A stretch of 20,472 nt of DNA from HGM11788 sp964654945 (GCA_964654945.1 CAZZLN010000030.1:1-20472); one strand, 5' to 3'; shown: positions 1-8,137, counted from the first letter of the stretch. Notes: a model not told the origin generated them from the letters alone. Made by a program: numbers and translations.

Positions 1-608
1 TGTTTTTTGTTTACAACAAGTTTTCCATTAGCATCTCTGTCATAGCCCATAAAACGCTTTGTTGCTATACCATACTCCCCATTTTCATATCTTCTGCGAA
101 GTCCCCACCTTGTATTCTCTGAAATAGACCTCGATTCATCTTGAGCTAGTGAGGAGAGAATTGTGAGTAGCACCTCTCCACTACTTTCGAGAGTATTAAT
201 CCCCTCCTTCTCGAATGTTATACCTATGCCAAGAGATTTAAGCTCTCTTACATAATTTAAACAATCAAGGGTATTTCTTGCAAACCTCGAAATAGACTTT
301 GTAATTATTCTATCAATTTTTCCGTTTCTGCAATCAGCTATCATTCTATTGAAATTATCACGCTTTTTGGTGTTTGTAGCGGTAATACCCTCATCCGCAT
401 AAATACCTGCAAACTCATAATTGGGATTGCTTTCAATGTAGTTCTTATAATATCTAAGCTGATTTTCATAGCTTAATAACTGCTCTTCTCGGTCTGTGGA
501 CACTCGGCAATACGCAGCCATTCTCAGCTTTCTTTGGCGTTGATTCTGGTTGCCTGTAGTTGTCGTTGAATTCTGATTTGCGGGTATAACTGTAATATTT
601 CTTGCCAT
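1..608 (-). CDS. Second serine site-specific recombinase, N-terminal part (runs off window)
   Basis: Resolvase/invertase-type serine recombinase that would cut and rejoin DNA through a catalytic serine. It is open at the window edge, with about 202 residues visible. Reading from ATG 608 on the minus strand, a basic N-terminal tail is followed by AAYCRVSTD, with the nucleophile at about Ser37. Then come a segment with SRFARNTLDC, the motif FEKEGINTLESSGEV, and the start of the recombinase domain (DESRSISENTRWGLRRRYENG). AAGGAG lies just upstream of the ATG, and the frame stays open to base 1. The start lies inside the end of the preceding recombinase gene (overlap 466-608), so the two are probably translated together. 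Such tandem serine recombinases commonly serve as the integration module of clostridial phages and transposons. The domain call is certain; the role as prophage integrase is inferred from position next to phage genes. Confidence 0.88.
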   Translation of the reverse strand, partial: MARNITVIPANQNSTTTTGNQNQRQRKLRMAAYCRVSTDREEQLLSYENQLRYYKNYIESNPNYEFAGIYADEGITATNTKKRDNFNRMIADCRNGKIDRIITKSISRFARNTLDCLNYVRELKSLGIGITFEKEGINTLESSGEVLLTILSSLAQDESRSISENTRWGLRRRYENGEYGIATKRFMGYDRDANGKLVVNKK

Positions 609-1392
609 TAACTATCATCTCCTTTACAACTGTTGGTTCTGTTATATTCTGCATTATGGTGTCTTCATCTCTGACATGAATACCCTTGCAGGCTTTCACA
701 CCCTCTTTTATACTTTTGCTGCACCACCACTCAATGCGTTTATTATGAACTTGTTTTCGCTTTAGGGTTGAACCACAGTAAAGGCAGATAAGCAACCCCG
801 ACAACGGATAGCGGTTCTGATATTTATTTGTACCGTCTACTCCAATTCTGCGTTTTTCTTTCCTTTCAGCCATAATCTGCTGAACCTTATCCCAAGTTTC
901 CCTTGTGACGATTGGTGGGTGGGCATCCTCAATGTAATAGCTCTGCACTTCACCTTTATTTCTGACTTTCCTGTTTGGCTGAGGGCAATAAAACTTTTGC
1001 AGTTTGCAATCTCCCTTGTACTTTTCGTTTTTAAGGATTTGACCAACTATCCCTGATGACCATTTCCTGTTTTTATAGGTTGGAATGTTTTCCTCATTCA
1101 ACTTTTTAGCAATTTTATCAGTGCTGTAGCCGCTGATGTACATATCATAAATCCGTCTTACGATTATAGCCTGCTGTTCATTTATGGAAAGTTCGCCGTA
1201 CTCGTTTTTATAATACCCCATCATTCCCTGTGCATTAGTTAAGCCCTCTTTGTATCTTTTTTGAATAGTCCATTTCTGATTAGCACTCATACTACGCAGT
1301 TCTTCTTCTGCAAAAGCAGCAATGGTAGAGAGCATAACCTCACCATCAGCAGATAAGGTATTTATGTTTTCTTTCTCGAGCACAACTTCCAT
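466..1392 (-). pseudogene. Serine recombinase 1, C-terminal fragment, cut off from its catalytic domain by the inserted element
   Basis: C-terminal two-thirds of a serine recombinase. It starts at NINTLSADGEVML, the end of the catalytic domain, and continues through AFAEEELRSMSANQKW into a recombinase DNA-binding domain. A zinc ribbon (CLYCG ... WWCSK ... KAC) precedes the C-terminal tail. The catalytic YCRVST segment is absent here and lies at 15161-15535. The ATG at 1392 and the codons for MEVVL come from the inserted element, and I see no ribosome site before it, so the fragment is probably not expressed as a working enzyme. If bases 1366-1379 and 15161-15174 are joined, the 125 codons of the other fragment run in frame into this one, giving about 424 residues. 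The gene end overlaps the next recombinase by 143 bases. Confidence 0.9.
1366..1379. repeat. Left attachment core of the inserted element
   Basis: GTTTTC-TTT-CTCGA, matching the right border at 15161-15174 except for the three central bases. Outside it (leftward) lies recombinase coding sequence; inside it lies element DNA. In an uninterrupted gene, TTTTC and GAAAA arms would flank a 6-bp spacer, the geometry expected of a tyrosine recombinase crossover. Confidence 0.75.
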
Positions 1393-1486
1393 TCATTAGT
1401 ATCGTTTAATATTTTCGTGTAATGCCCCATTTTATGCGGTTTCTTTGTAATGCAAAATGTGTTTTGTTTAGTTTTGTTTATCAGTT

Positions 1487-1561
1487 TTAAATACCTTTAA
1501 ACACCAAATAAACACCAAATCCCTTAGAAATCTGTAACTTTTCCAAAAGTTTGGTGTTTAA
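1487..1561. repeat. Left-end arm repeats (AAACACCAA motifs)
   Basis: Bases 1487-1529 contain two AAACACCAA copies and closely match 15074-15117 near the other end, in direct orientation. A 12-bp sequence TTAAACACCAAA at 1497-1508 is repeated inverted and perfectly at 1550-1561. Repeats placed just inside both cores are what arm-binding sites for the integrase N-terminal domain (or Xis sites) look like. That assignment is inferred; the repeats are directly visible. The rest of 1393-1591 is AT-rich without a gene. Confidence 0.65.
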
Positions 1562-1591
1562 GATGTGTTTGCACATTTCAAAGTGTATTAA

Positions 1592-2971
1592 CTATTCAGA
1601 AACACCTTCCACATTTTCAAATGTTAGTGCCTGACTTATAGCCTTTGATGCTTTTACCCTTGTTTCATTAAAGATATGTGCATATATATTTTCAGTTGTA
1701 AGCGTATTTGAATGCCCCAGATGTTCTGAAATAACCTTAACAGGAACACCCATATTTATAAGTAATGAGGCATTTGCGTGTCTTAAATCGTGTATATGCA
1801 CATTAGGCAAATTGTGGTCTTTAAGGAATTTCTTAAAAGCAAGGTTGATATAATTCTTGCTCATATATTCACCATATTCGCCTGTGAACACTGCATTGCG
1901 TTCAATCCAGCGGTCACCCACTTCCTGTTTTCGTATTTTCTGCCATTCCTTTTGCTCTTTCAACAATTCTATAAGCTGTGGTGGTAATGCAATCACTCTG
2001 GCACTGCTTTTTGTCTTTGGTGTTGTCAGCTTATATTCACCATTTACTCTGTAAAGGTTATACTTGACAGTTATTATTCCATTTTCCAAGTCAACCTCAG
2101 TCCAGTGTAATGCAGTAAGTTCTCCTACTCTCATTCCTGTATAAAGCAATGTTTTTACTGCCCTTGCAACTTGCTGATTTGTCATTTCATCAACGGTCTT
2201 CAAAATTATTTTGCATTGCTCTGCATTAAGAAATTTCTTTTCCTTCTCCTCACCTTTAATAGTTGTTGCATTAAATACAGGATTTTTGTGAATAATCTCC
2301 TTTTTTACTGCTGTTGAAAATATGGGGGATAAAGCAGTTCTTATTCTTGCAATCGAACCCGCTTCAAGTCCTTTATTTTCATTTTCAACAAATTCAAATA
2401 CATCATTAAAATTTTTACCTAAAGCCTTTGCTATTCTTTCAGCTGTGGACTTTAAAATACCTTTGCCACGAATTGCATCTTTAATTGTGTTTACATTAAC
2501 ACCTGATATTCTTGAAATCGGTCTGTGTGTTCCATTAGGCAGGAAACCAGCATTTTTCAATCTATACCTCTCTGTACTTCTTCCGCTACGATGAAGATTA
2601 TTGAATAGTTCATCAATCCTTGCTGTTGTTATATCTTTAAGTTTTAAATTTCCTATATATGGCAGAACATAAAGATTAAGTATTCTTTTATTATTATATA
2701 TTGTATTTTCTTTTAAGCTATGAGGAGCAATTTGGTCATAGTACCAATCTACCAACTCTGAGAGCCTTATGTTTTCATTTAGATTTATCATTCCTTGACA
2801 TTGCTTTTCAAACTCATAAGCATAAGCTGTTGCCAGCTTTTCAGCCTTACCCTCTGTAACATTATCAGGTGGCTTATATGTTGTCGTTTTCCTTATCTGT
2901 TTTCCATATATATCGTAGCCTAATGAAACCATTATCCTAAATGTATTACCACGCTTTTTTATACTTGGCAT
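1592..2971 (-). CDS. int: Tyrosine integrase of the satellite, with an embedded HTH segment
   Basis: Site-specific tyrosine recombinase of 459 residues that should integrate and excise the element. Order: an N-terminal arm-binding domain (residues 1-60, starting MPSIKKRGNTFRIMVSLGYD), a core-binding domain (about 65-235), and a C-terminal catalytic domain. Catalytic residues are visible: Arg281 (TGMRVGELTALHW), a Lys in TTPKTK near 319, His394 and Arg397 (HDLRH), His420 (LGH) and nucleophile Tyr430 (TTENIYAH). Residues about 150-195 (ISRISGVNVNTIKDAIRGKG...) look like an XRE-type helix-turn-helix set into the core-binding domain; I recognise this as a feature of a clostridial integrase subfamily. 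The ATG at 2971 has AGAGAGG upstream. The gene sits at the left end pointing to attL, as in PICIs. It appears intact. Confidence 0.95.
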   Translation of the reverse strand: MPSIKKRGNTFRIMVSLGYDIYGKQIRKTTTYKPPDNVTEGKAEKLATAYAYEFEKQCQGMINLNENIRLSELVDWYYDQIAPHSLKENTIYNNKRILNLYVLPYIGNLKLKDITTARIDELFNNLHRSGRSTERYRLKNAGFLPNGTHRPISRISGVNVNTIKDAIRGKGILKSTAERIAKALGKNFNDVFEFVENENKGLEAGSIARIRTALSPIFSTAVKKEIIHKNPVFNATTIKGEEKEKKFLNAEQCKIILKTVDEMTNQQVARAVKTLLYTGMRVGELTALHWTEVDLENGIITVKYNLYRVNGEYKLTTPKTKSSARVIALPPQLIELLKEQKEWQKIRKQEVGDRWIERNAVFTGEYGEYMSKNYINLAFKKFLKDHNLPNVHIHDLRHANASLLINMGVPVKVISEHLGHSNTLTTENIYAHIFNETRVKASKAISQALTFENVEGVSE

Positions 2972-3109
2972 AATTCAAAACCTCTCTTTCTATATGTGTT
3001 TATAAGTAATACTCTATTTTCCATTACTATATATCACTCATTATAGAAAATAAGTCAACAGGCTTTGATTGAGAAAAACACAAGAAAGATTTAATTAAAT
3101 TTGTGCAAA

Positions 3110-3679
3110 TTATTTTTCTATCCACAATCCTCTTTCGCATAGTTGAGTAATTATAAATTTTTCAATATCTCTCATCAATTCCCAACTAAAATACCTTTCG
3201 GCATTTATGCCTTTATATTTTTCTTCTCGTTCCTCAAAGCTCATATTCCTTACTTTTCTAATAAATTGAGCATGACTTACAACATCCTCCAAAAACACAT
3301 AAAAATCTCTTTCAGACAGCAAGTCATTTAATATTGGCATTACATCGGTTAAATCTTCATTAGTATTATTTGCAATTTTCAACATATTAATTGCATCTTC
3401 CGATAATCCAATACTAGAGTTTACATCTTTATTATTCGAGCTGATACCTGTAAGCAGATAATCTATTGATACACCAAAATACTCAGCTAAATTATAAACC
3501 ACCTCTATATTCGGTGTCCTGTCGCCGTTTATATAAAGACTCAATGTCTGAGGCTTTAAGCCAACCGCCAACGACAAAGCTCTCTGTGATGTTTTTTTCT
3601 TTGTTACTGGGTGACACTCCATCAACTTATGGATTATATCCGTAAAAATAATTCCTTTTTTATACTGTTGATTTTCCAT
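3110..3679 (-). CDS. XRE-family repressor, position equivalent to PICI Stl
   Basis: A 189-residue DNA-binding protein. The N-terminal half has a clear Cro/CI-type HTH: TSQRALSLAVGLKPQTLSLYINGDRTPN at about residues 29-56, followed by EVVYNLAEYFGVSIDYLLTG. The C-terminal half is a charged, helical region without an evident peptidase (LexA/CI autocleavage) motif. The start at 3679 has AAAGGAG six bases upstream. It is divergent from the AlpA/Xis-like gene and faces the same way as the integrase, the standard place for the master repressor of a Gram-positive satellite. The lack of a cleavage domain fits derepression by binding of a helper-phage protein rather than RecA-driven cleavage; that is inference. 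Confidence 0.88.
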   Translation of the reverse strand: MENQQYKKGIIFTDIIHKLMECHPVTKKKTSQRALSLAVGLKPQTLSLYINGDRTPNIEVVYNLAEYFGVSIDYLLTGISSNNKDVNSSIGLSEDAINMLKIANNTNEDLTDVMPILNDLLSERDFYVFLEDVVSHAQFIRKVRNMSFEEREEKYKGINAERYFSWELMRDIEKFIITQLCERGLWIEK

Positions 3680-3732
3680 AATTTACTCCTTTGATATGAC
3701 TATTTTGTTGTTTCGTAAGTATTATGCTCTAA

Positions 3733-3781
3733 TTTTGTTGACTTAAATTTAATATTGTGTTATTATTAGTTTATCAACAAA
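3733..3781. promoter_or_regulatory. Divergent switch region: rightward promoter and inverted repeat operator candidate
   Basis: On the plus strand TTGACT (3738-3743), 17 bases, then TATTAT (3761-3766) forms a good sigma-70-type promoter reading into the Xis-like and primase genes. The promoter is bracketed by a perfect 8-bp inverted pair, TTTGTTGA at 3734-3741 and TCAACAAA at 3774-3781. The first arm overlaps the -35 box, so a bound repressor would block it. For the leftward genes TTGATA-17-TATTAA can be read on the minus strand within the same bases. Operator function is inferred. Confidence 0.6.
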
Positions 3782-3851
3782 TACGGTATATGTCAATAAC
3801 AAATTTACATTTCAGGCATATATTTAAACACTTTAACAGGAGGTGAAAATG

Positions 3852-4037
3852 ATGAATGTTACAGAAAAACCAAAAATGATGACAATAAGAGAAATAGCAC
3901 AAACTGGTATCTTACCTGAACACGCATTAAGGCTTATGCTAAAAGCAGGACAATTACCCGCTATATACATAGGTAAAAAGGCTCTTATTAATTATGATAA
4001 GCTATGTGAACAGCTTAATAATCTTAATGCAAGCTAG
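3852..4037 (+). CDS. Small AlpA/excisionase-like helix-turn-helix protein
   Basis: A 61-residue (62 from ATG 3849) DNA-binding protein with a MerR/excisionase-like winged HTH: MMTIREIAQTGILPEHALRLMLKAGQLPAIYIGKKALINYDKLCEQL. The 'TIREIA ... RLMLKAGQLPAIYIGKKALI' pattern is typical of the excisionase-family proteins of clostridial elements. AGGAGG (3838-3843) lies 5 bases before ATG 3849 and 8 before ATG 3852; the second spacing is better. It is the first rightward gene after the switch region and lies 20 bases before the primase, so the two are probably one operon. Expected roles are excision directionality with the integrase and/or activation of the rightward operon. Confidence 0.82.
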   Translation: MNVTEKPKMMTIREIAQTGILPEHALRLMLKAGQLPAIYIGKKALINYDKLCEQLNNLNAS

Positions 4038-4057
4038 AAAGGAGGATAATAAGCATA

Positions 4058-6334
4058 ATGAAAAATCTTAAAGAAATGAAAATATGGATTTGCTGGAAAT
4101 ACGAAATCAATGATAATGGAAAAGAAACGAAAATACCATACTCAGCTTATGGCAAAAAAACAGGAACGAGCAAGAATTATGAAAACACTTGGGTAAATTA
4201 TGCCACTGCTGAACAGGCACAGAAAATCTATAATTATGATGGTATAGGCTTTATTATCCCGTCTGGATATTTCTTTCTTGATATAGATGGACAGGACATA
4301 AATACACCCTTTGTAAAAAAGATTATGCAGCTAGTTGACAGCTATGCTGAAATATCTCCCAGTGGTAAGGGAATTCATATTATAGGTAGATGTGATTTAA
4401 GCAAAATCCCTGTTTCAGACAGAAAATCAAGTAAGGGAAATGTAATAGGTAAAAAACTTTCAGATAAGTATTATGCTAAAAATCCTCATAACCACACAGA
4501 GCTTTATATAGGCAGCCTTACTAACAGATATGCCACATATACAGGCAATATTGTATCAAATAAGGAAGTAACGGAGCTTACATACGAGATACTTGCATAT
4601 CTTAATACCTATATGCTTAAAAACTCTTGTAACCAGAATAATGATACCGAAGATGCACAAGTTCTTGATATTATATGTAACCTTCGCAAAGATAAAAACG
4701 GAGAAAAATTTGTCCGTTTATTTGACAAAGGTGATATAACTGGCTATGAAAGTCCGTCTAATGCTGATGAGGCTTTATGTTCCATAATAGCTTTCAGAGC
4801 AGGAAACAATCCTTCATTAATTGATGCTGTATTCCGCTGCTCAAAACTATACAGAGATAAATGGGAACGTGAAGATTATAGGAGTATGACAATACAGAAA
4901 GCCATTGAGGTTTGTAATGGAAACTTTCATAATTCCGTTATGGATACACCTGAATTCATTACCTACAATGAGAAAAAAGGATATATCGTACTTTGCCCCG
5001 CTTTAGCGAGGTATATTAGAAACCACCTTAATTATTTTATGGTACGTGACAGCGGAACAGGTGGAATGCTCATATATGTTTATGAGAAAGGCTGTTATAA
5101 GATTTATGCACCCAATATGTTTATGGGCATTATAAAAGGTTTTATAACAAGATACAATGAGGATATTCTTAGAATGTCTTATGTTTCAGAAACCTATAAT
5201 CACCTAACAACAGATTTGACTTATAAAAACAGTGATGAGCTTAATGCCGATGAAAATATTATAAATTTTCAAAACGGAATATTAAATCTCCAAAATATGA
5301 GTTTAATACCACACTCTCCAAACATACTCTCGACAATTCAACTTCCTTGTCAATGGCTTGGCTACGAGACACCAACACCTATATTTGACAATTTTATGAA
5401 AACACTCACTAATGGTGATAAAGACATTGAAAAATTACTGCTGCAGTTTATGGGTGTGTGCCTTTCCAATGTAAAAGGTTACAGAATGAAAAAGGCTCTC
5501 TTTATGGTCGGTAACGGTGATACAGGTAAGTCTCAGCTTAAAAGTCTTACTGAAATGCTCTTAGGTAGAGGAAATTACATTGGCATTGACCTAAAGGAAA
5601 TTGAAAGTCGTTTTGGCACAGGCAACATTTATGGCAAAAGACTAGCTGGCAGTTCAGATATGAGCTTTATGTCAGTAGATGAGCTAAAGACCTTTAAGAA
5701 TTGCACTGGTGGTGACAGCTTGTTTGCCGAATTTAAGGGACAAAACGGTTTTGAATTTACATATAACGGACTTTTATGGTTTTGTATGAATAAGCTGCCT
5801 AAATTTGGCGGTGATGACGGTAAATGGGTGTATGACAGAATTATTGAAGTTGATTGCAATAACATTATCCCAAAGGAAAAACAGGATAAGTTCTTACTTG
5901 ATAAAATGTATACCGAAAGAGATGGTATTATTTATAAAGCAATTATGGCTTTAATTGAAGTTATACAAAATGGCTACAACTATACTGAGCCTTTATCTGT
6001 TATTAATGCAAGACTAAAATACAGAGCAGAGAATAATTCAGTAATTTCCTTCTTTAATGAGTGTATGAAAAAAAGAGCTGATGACAAAATTACGGATACC
6101 TGTACAACAAGTAAAATCTATAAGGTATATCGTTCTTGGTGTAATTATAACAACAACGGATATTCAAAAACATCAAAGGATTTCAGAAACACTTTAGCAG
6201 AATATCTTAATGCTGACTATTCAGATATAACCGTAAGGAGAAAAGACGGTATTTACTACCGCAGTTATACTCTTACAAAATCAGCAAAGGATGAATATAG
6301 TAACATTTACGGCTTTGATGAAATTTTGGTGTAG
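4058..6334 (+). CDS. Primase-helicase replication protein (AEP-like primase and D5/SF3 helicase)
   Basis: A 758-residue replication initiator. The N-terminal domain resembles primase-polymerase (AEP) domains of phage and plasmid D5-type proteins: FFLDIDGQD with DID at 75-77 as the metal-binding acids, and SPSGKGIHIIGR near 100-111. The C-terminal part is a superfamily 3 helicase: Walker A GNGDTGKS at 485-492, the SSDMSFMSVDEL region as a Walker B candidate, and WFCMNKLPKFGGDDGKWVYDRI as the sensor and arginine-finger stretch. AAAGGAGG lies upstream of the ATG. In SaPI-type satellites Pri/Rep proteins melt and copy an iteron origin next to their gene, and such a block follows here immediately. 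It looks full length. Confidence 0.93.
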   Translation: MKNLKEMKIWICWKYEINDNGKETKIPYSAYGKKTGTSKNYENTWVNYATAEQAQKIYNYDGIGFIIPSGYFFLDIDGQDINTPFVKKIMQLVDSYAEISPSGKGIHIIGRCDLSKIPVSDRKSSKGNVIGKKLSDKYYAKNPHNHTELYIGSLTNRYATYTGNIVSNKEVTELTYEILAYLNTYMLKNSCNQNNDTEDAQVLDIICNLRKDKNGEKFVRLFDKGDITGYESPSNADEALCSIIAFRAGNNPSLIDAVFRCSKLYRDKWEREDYRSMTIQKAIEVCNGNFHNSVMDTPEFITYNEKKGYIVLCPALARYIRNHLNYFMVRDSGTGGMLIYVYEKGCYKIYAPNMFMGIIKGFITRYNEDILRMSYVSETYNHLTTDLTYKNSDELNADENIINFQNGILNLQNMSLIPHSPNILSTIQLPCQWLGYETPTPIFDNFMKTLTNGDKDIEKLLLQFMGVCLSNVKGYRMKKALFMVGNGDTGKSQLKSLTEMLLGRGNYIGIDLKEIESRFGTGNIYGKRLAGSSDMSFMSVDELKTFKNCTGGDSLFAEFKGQNGFEFTYNGLLWFCMNKLPKFGGDDGKWVYDRIIEVDCNNIIPKEKQDKFLLDKMYTERDGIIYKAIMALIEVIQNGYNYTEPLSVINARLKYRAENNSVISFFNECMKKRADDKITDTCTTSKIYKVYRSWCNYNNNGYSKTSKDFRNTLAEYLNADYSDITVRRKDGIYYRSYTLTKSAKDEYSNIYGFDEILV

Positions 6335-6609
6335 TTGATGTAGGTTTGGTGAAGTTAAAACACACAAACCTACACCAATGCTAAGCCGCATAAATAAAAG
6401 CTTTTTACTGTTTTGGTGTAGTTAGTGTAGTTACTTTTGATTTCTAAACAGAGATAAAATAAATAAAAAATGTGTATATAAAAATATAAAAATGAAATTT
6501 AAACAAACTACACTAACTACACCAAATGCTAAAAACATCAATTATTAAGCCACTTTCATAGGTGTAGTTTATAAAAATCAGCTACATATAAAACTACACC
6601 AGCTACATA
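6324..6609. other. Probable satellite replication origin: GGTGTAGTT iterons flanking an AT-rich core
   Basis: The motif GGTGTAGTT or close variants recurs at least six times on both strands: 6328-6336, 6367-6376 (reverse), 6415-6423, 6512-6523 (reverse), 6561-6569 and 6591-6600 (reverse). A 21-bp sequence starting TTTGGTGTAG (6412-6432) is repeated as a perfect inverted copy at 6506-6526. Between them lie 73 bases with only about 10 G or C. Iterons bordering an AT-rich unwinding region just after the primase-helicase gene match the SaPI origin layout. The first iteron overlaps the last codons of that gene. This explains most of the 361-base gap to the next gene. Confidence 0.75.
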
Positions 6610-6695
6610 AAAAGGGGATGATTATATTGATTGTATAGAACCAATGATACGGCAACAAAAATAATTATCGTCAGAAAAGACAGAAAGGACAGAAT

Positions 6696-6959
6696 ATGAG
6701 AACAATAGGAATAATTAATTCAAAAATCCAATTTAAACCCGCTGATTACAGCACTGACAGATTAGAATGTAAGGGTTTACTTAAAACGCCAAATAATACA
6801 ATAGCTGCAGTTATGATGAGCAGATTTGATATACCTGAACATTGGTATGTTATTTATGGCACAAGCAGACTCTGCTTTACAAATTTTGATGAGGCAATAG
6901 CATATTGTTTAAGCAACGGTTTTAAACTTGTACCTGACTCATTTAATGGAGGAATATAA
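6696..6959 (+). CDS. Small hypothetical protein
   Basis: An 87-residue protein that I do not recognise. It begins MRTIGIINSKIQF at an ATG with AGAAAGGACAG upstream and ends in NGGI. There is no signal peptide or membrane segment. An alternating pattern (IAAVMMSRFDIPEHWYVIYGTSRLCFTNFDEAIAYCLSNGF) suggests a small alpha/beta fold. It is the first gene after the origin and ends 1 base before the next start, so it belongs to the replication-to-capsid operon. Function unknown. Confidence 0.6.
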   Translation: MRTIGIINSKIQFKPADYSTDRLECKGLLKTPNNTIAAVMMSRFDIPEHWYVIYGTSRLCFTNFDEAIAYCLSNGFKLVPDSFNGGI

Positions 6960-6960
6960 A

Positions 6961-7122
6961 ATGAGTATTTGTAAAAAAATACATCAGATTATATTAAGGC
7001 ACCGTAGATATGGAAAAATTAATCTTGTTTCAGCAAGTAATATACCACTTACCGTTACAAGAGAAGTCCGTTATCATCTCAGCGGAGGTCATACTGAGCT
7101 CGATTTTTATGATTATAATTAA
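6961..7122 (+). CDS. Very small hypothetical protein
   Basis: A 53-residue basic protein, MSICKKIHQIILRHRRYGKINLVSASN..., which I do not recognise. The start chosen is ATG 6961 because GGAGG lies just before it, within the last codons of the preceding gene. A longer reading from 6928 would bypass that ribosome site. The basic N-terminal half and acidic end (ELDFYDYN) give no firm clue. It sits between the unknown 87-residue gene and the capsid gene in one tight rightward group. Confidence 0.5.
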   Translation: MSICKKIHQIILRHRRYGKINLVSASNIPLTVTREVRYHLSGGHTELDFYDYN

Positions 7123-7195
7123 CTTGCTGAATTTTGCAAAAAGCAAGGCTGTAAAACAACAACAGGAAATACGCTTTAATAGGAGGAATATTAAT

Positions 7196-8131
7196 ATGAA
7201 CAATAATTTTACAAACACACTTAATTCAATAGATACCGCAGGCTATGAAAAAGCTTTCTGGTCAGCTATGAAAAATAATAATAACGCTTATAGCGAATTA
7301 ATCAATGGCAGACAAACAACACAGACTTATTTGCCACCATATAAAACAGGCAAAAAGTATATGGATGCAATTACCGAGAAAAACATTTTCCGTAAAATAG
7401 CAACAGCAGTATCTGCACCAAGGTCTGATAATGATATATTCACATCAAACTGCAATGACTTTGCTGAATGGGTATCAGGAAATTGGTACAATGTAAAAGA
7501 GGATTACGCAGACTTTGAAAAGTATCGAGTGAACTGCCACAAGTTAGCTGTTATCACTCGTCTTGATAATGACTTTGTATATGATACAGGCTTTGATATC
7601 GAAGATTGCCTTGTAAACAGATTTGCAAGGATTTTTGGCAGAGCCGAGGAAAATTCCTTTATAAACGGCTCTGGTGAAAATATGCCTAAGGGCATTTTAC
7701 ACGAAACAGAGGGTGCTGAAATAGGAGTAACCGTATCTGATACAATTACATTTGATGATATTGTGAAACTTTACTTCTCTGTTAAAAAAGAATACCGCAC
7801 TTACGGAGTATGGCTTATGAATGATGAAACAGCCTTTATCCTTCGAAGTCTGAAAGACGCAAATGGCAACTATATATGGAATCACAATAATAATACCATT
7901 TTAGGTAAGCCCGTTTATATTTCAGAATTTATGCCATCTGTAAATTCAGGAAATAAGCCTATAGCCTTTGGTGATTTCAACTATTACTACATAGTAGACC
8001 GCAGTCCCCTTTCTGTAAGAGCATTACAGGAAAAATATGCTCTTCAGCAGCAGACAGGCTATCTTGCTTATGAAATGCTTGACGGTATGCTCGTAAGACC
8101 TGAAGCCATAAAGGTAATCTCTATAGCATAA
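7196..8131 (+). CDS. HK97-family phage major capsid protein (only structural gene of the satellite)
   Basis: A 311-residue protein with the HK97-fold signature in its second half: EENSFINGSGENMPKGIL, then VWLMNDETAFILRSLKDANGNYIW, ILGKPVYISEFMPSV, IAFGDFNYYYIVDRSPLSVRAL and a terminal DGMLVRPEAIKVISIA. The N-terminus is short and lacks the long scaffolding (delta) region of many phage capsid proteins. No protease or portal gene is next to it. The start is ATG 7196, preceded by AGGAGG; the upstream extension to 7010 overlaps the previous gene in another frame. It could build the satellite's own shell, modify a helper's capsid size, or be a relic; it looks intact. The family call is firm, the role is not. 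Confidence 0.88.
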   Translation: MNNNFTNTLNSIDTAGYEKAFWSAMKNNNNAYSELINGRQTTQTYLPPYKTGKKYMDAITEKNIFRKIATAVSAPRSDNDIFTSNCNDFAEWVSGNWYNVKEDYADFEKYRVNCHKLAVITRLDNDFVYDTGFDIEDCLVNRFARIFGRAEENSFINGSGENMPKGILHETEGAEIGVTVSDTITFDDIVKLYFSVKKEYRTYGVWLMNDETAFILRSLKDANGNYIWNHNNNTILGKPVYISEFMPSVNSGNKPIAFGDFNYYYIVDRSPLSVRALQEKYALQQQTGYLAYEMLDGMLVRPEAIKVISIA

Positions 8132-8137
8132 AAATAA

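Noticed and set aside
2322..2594. Plus-strand open frame opposite the integrase gene.
   Set aside because: It is antisense to a fully supported integrase, with no ribosome site and no domain pattern.
7010..7195. Upstream extension of the capsid protein frame.
   Set aside because: It overlaps the 53-residue gene in another frame, while AGGAGG directly precedes the ATG at 7196 and capsid-like sequence begins there.
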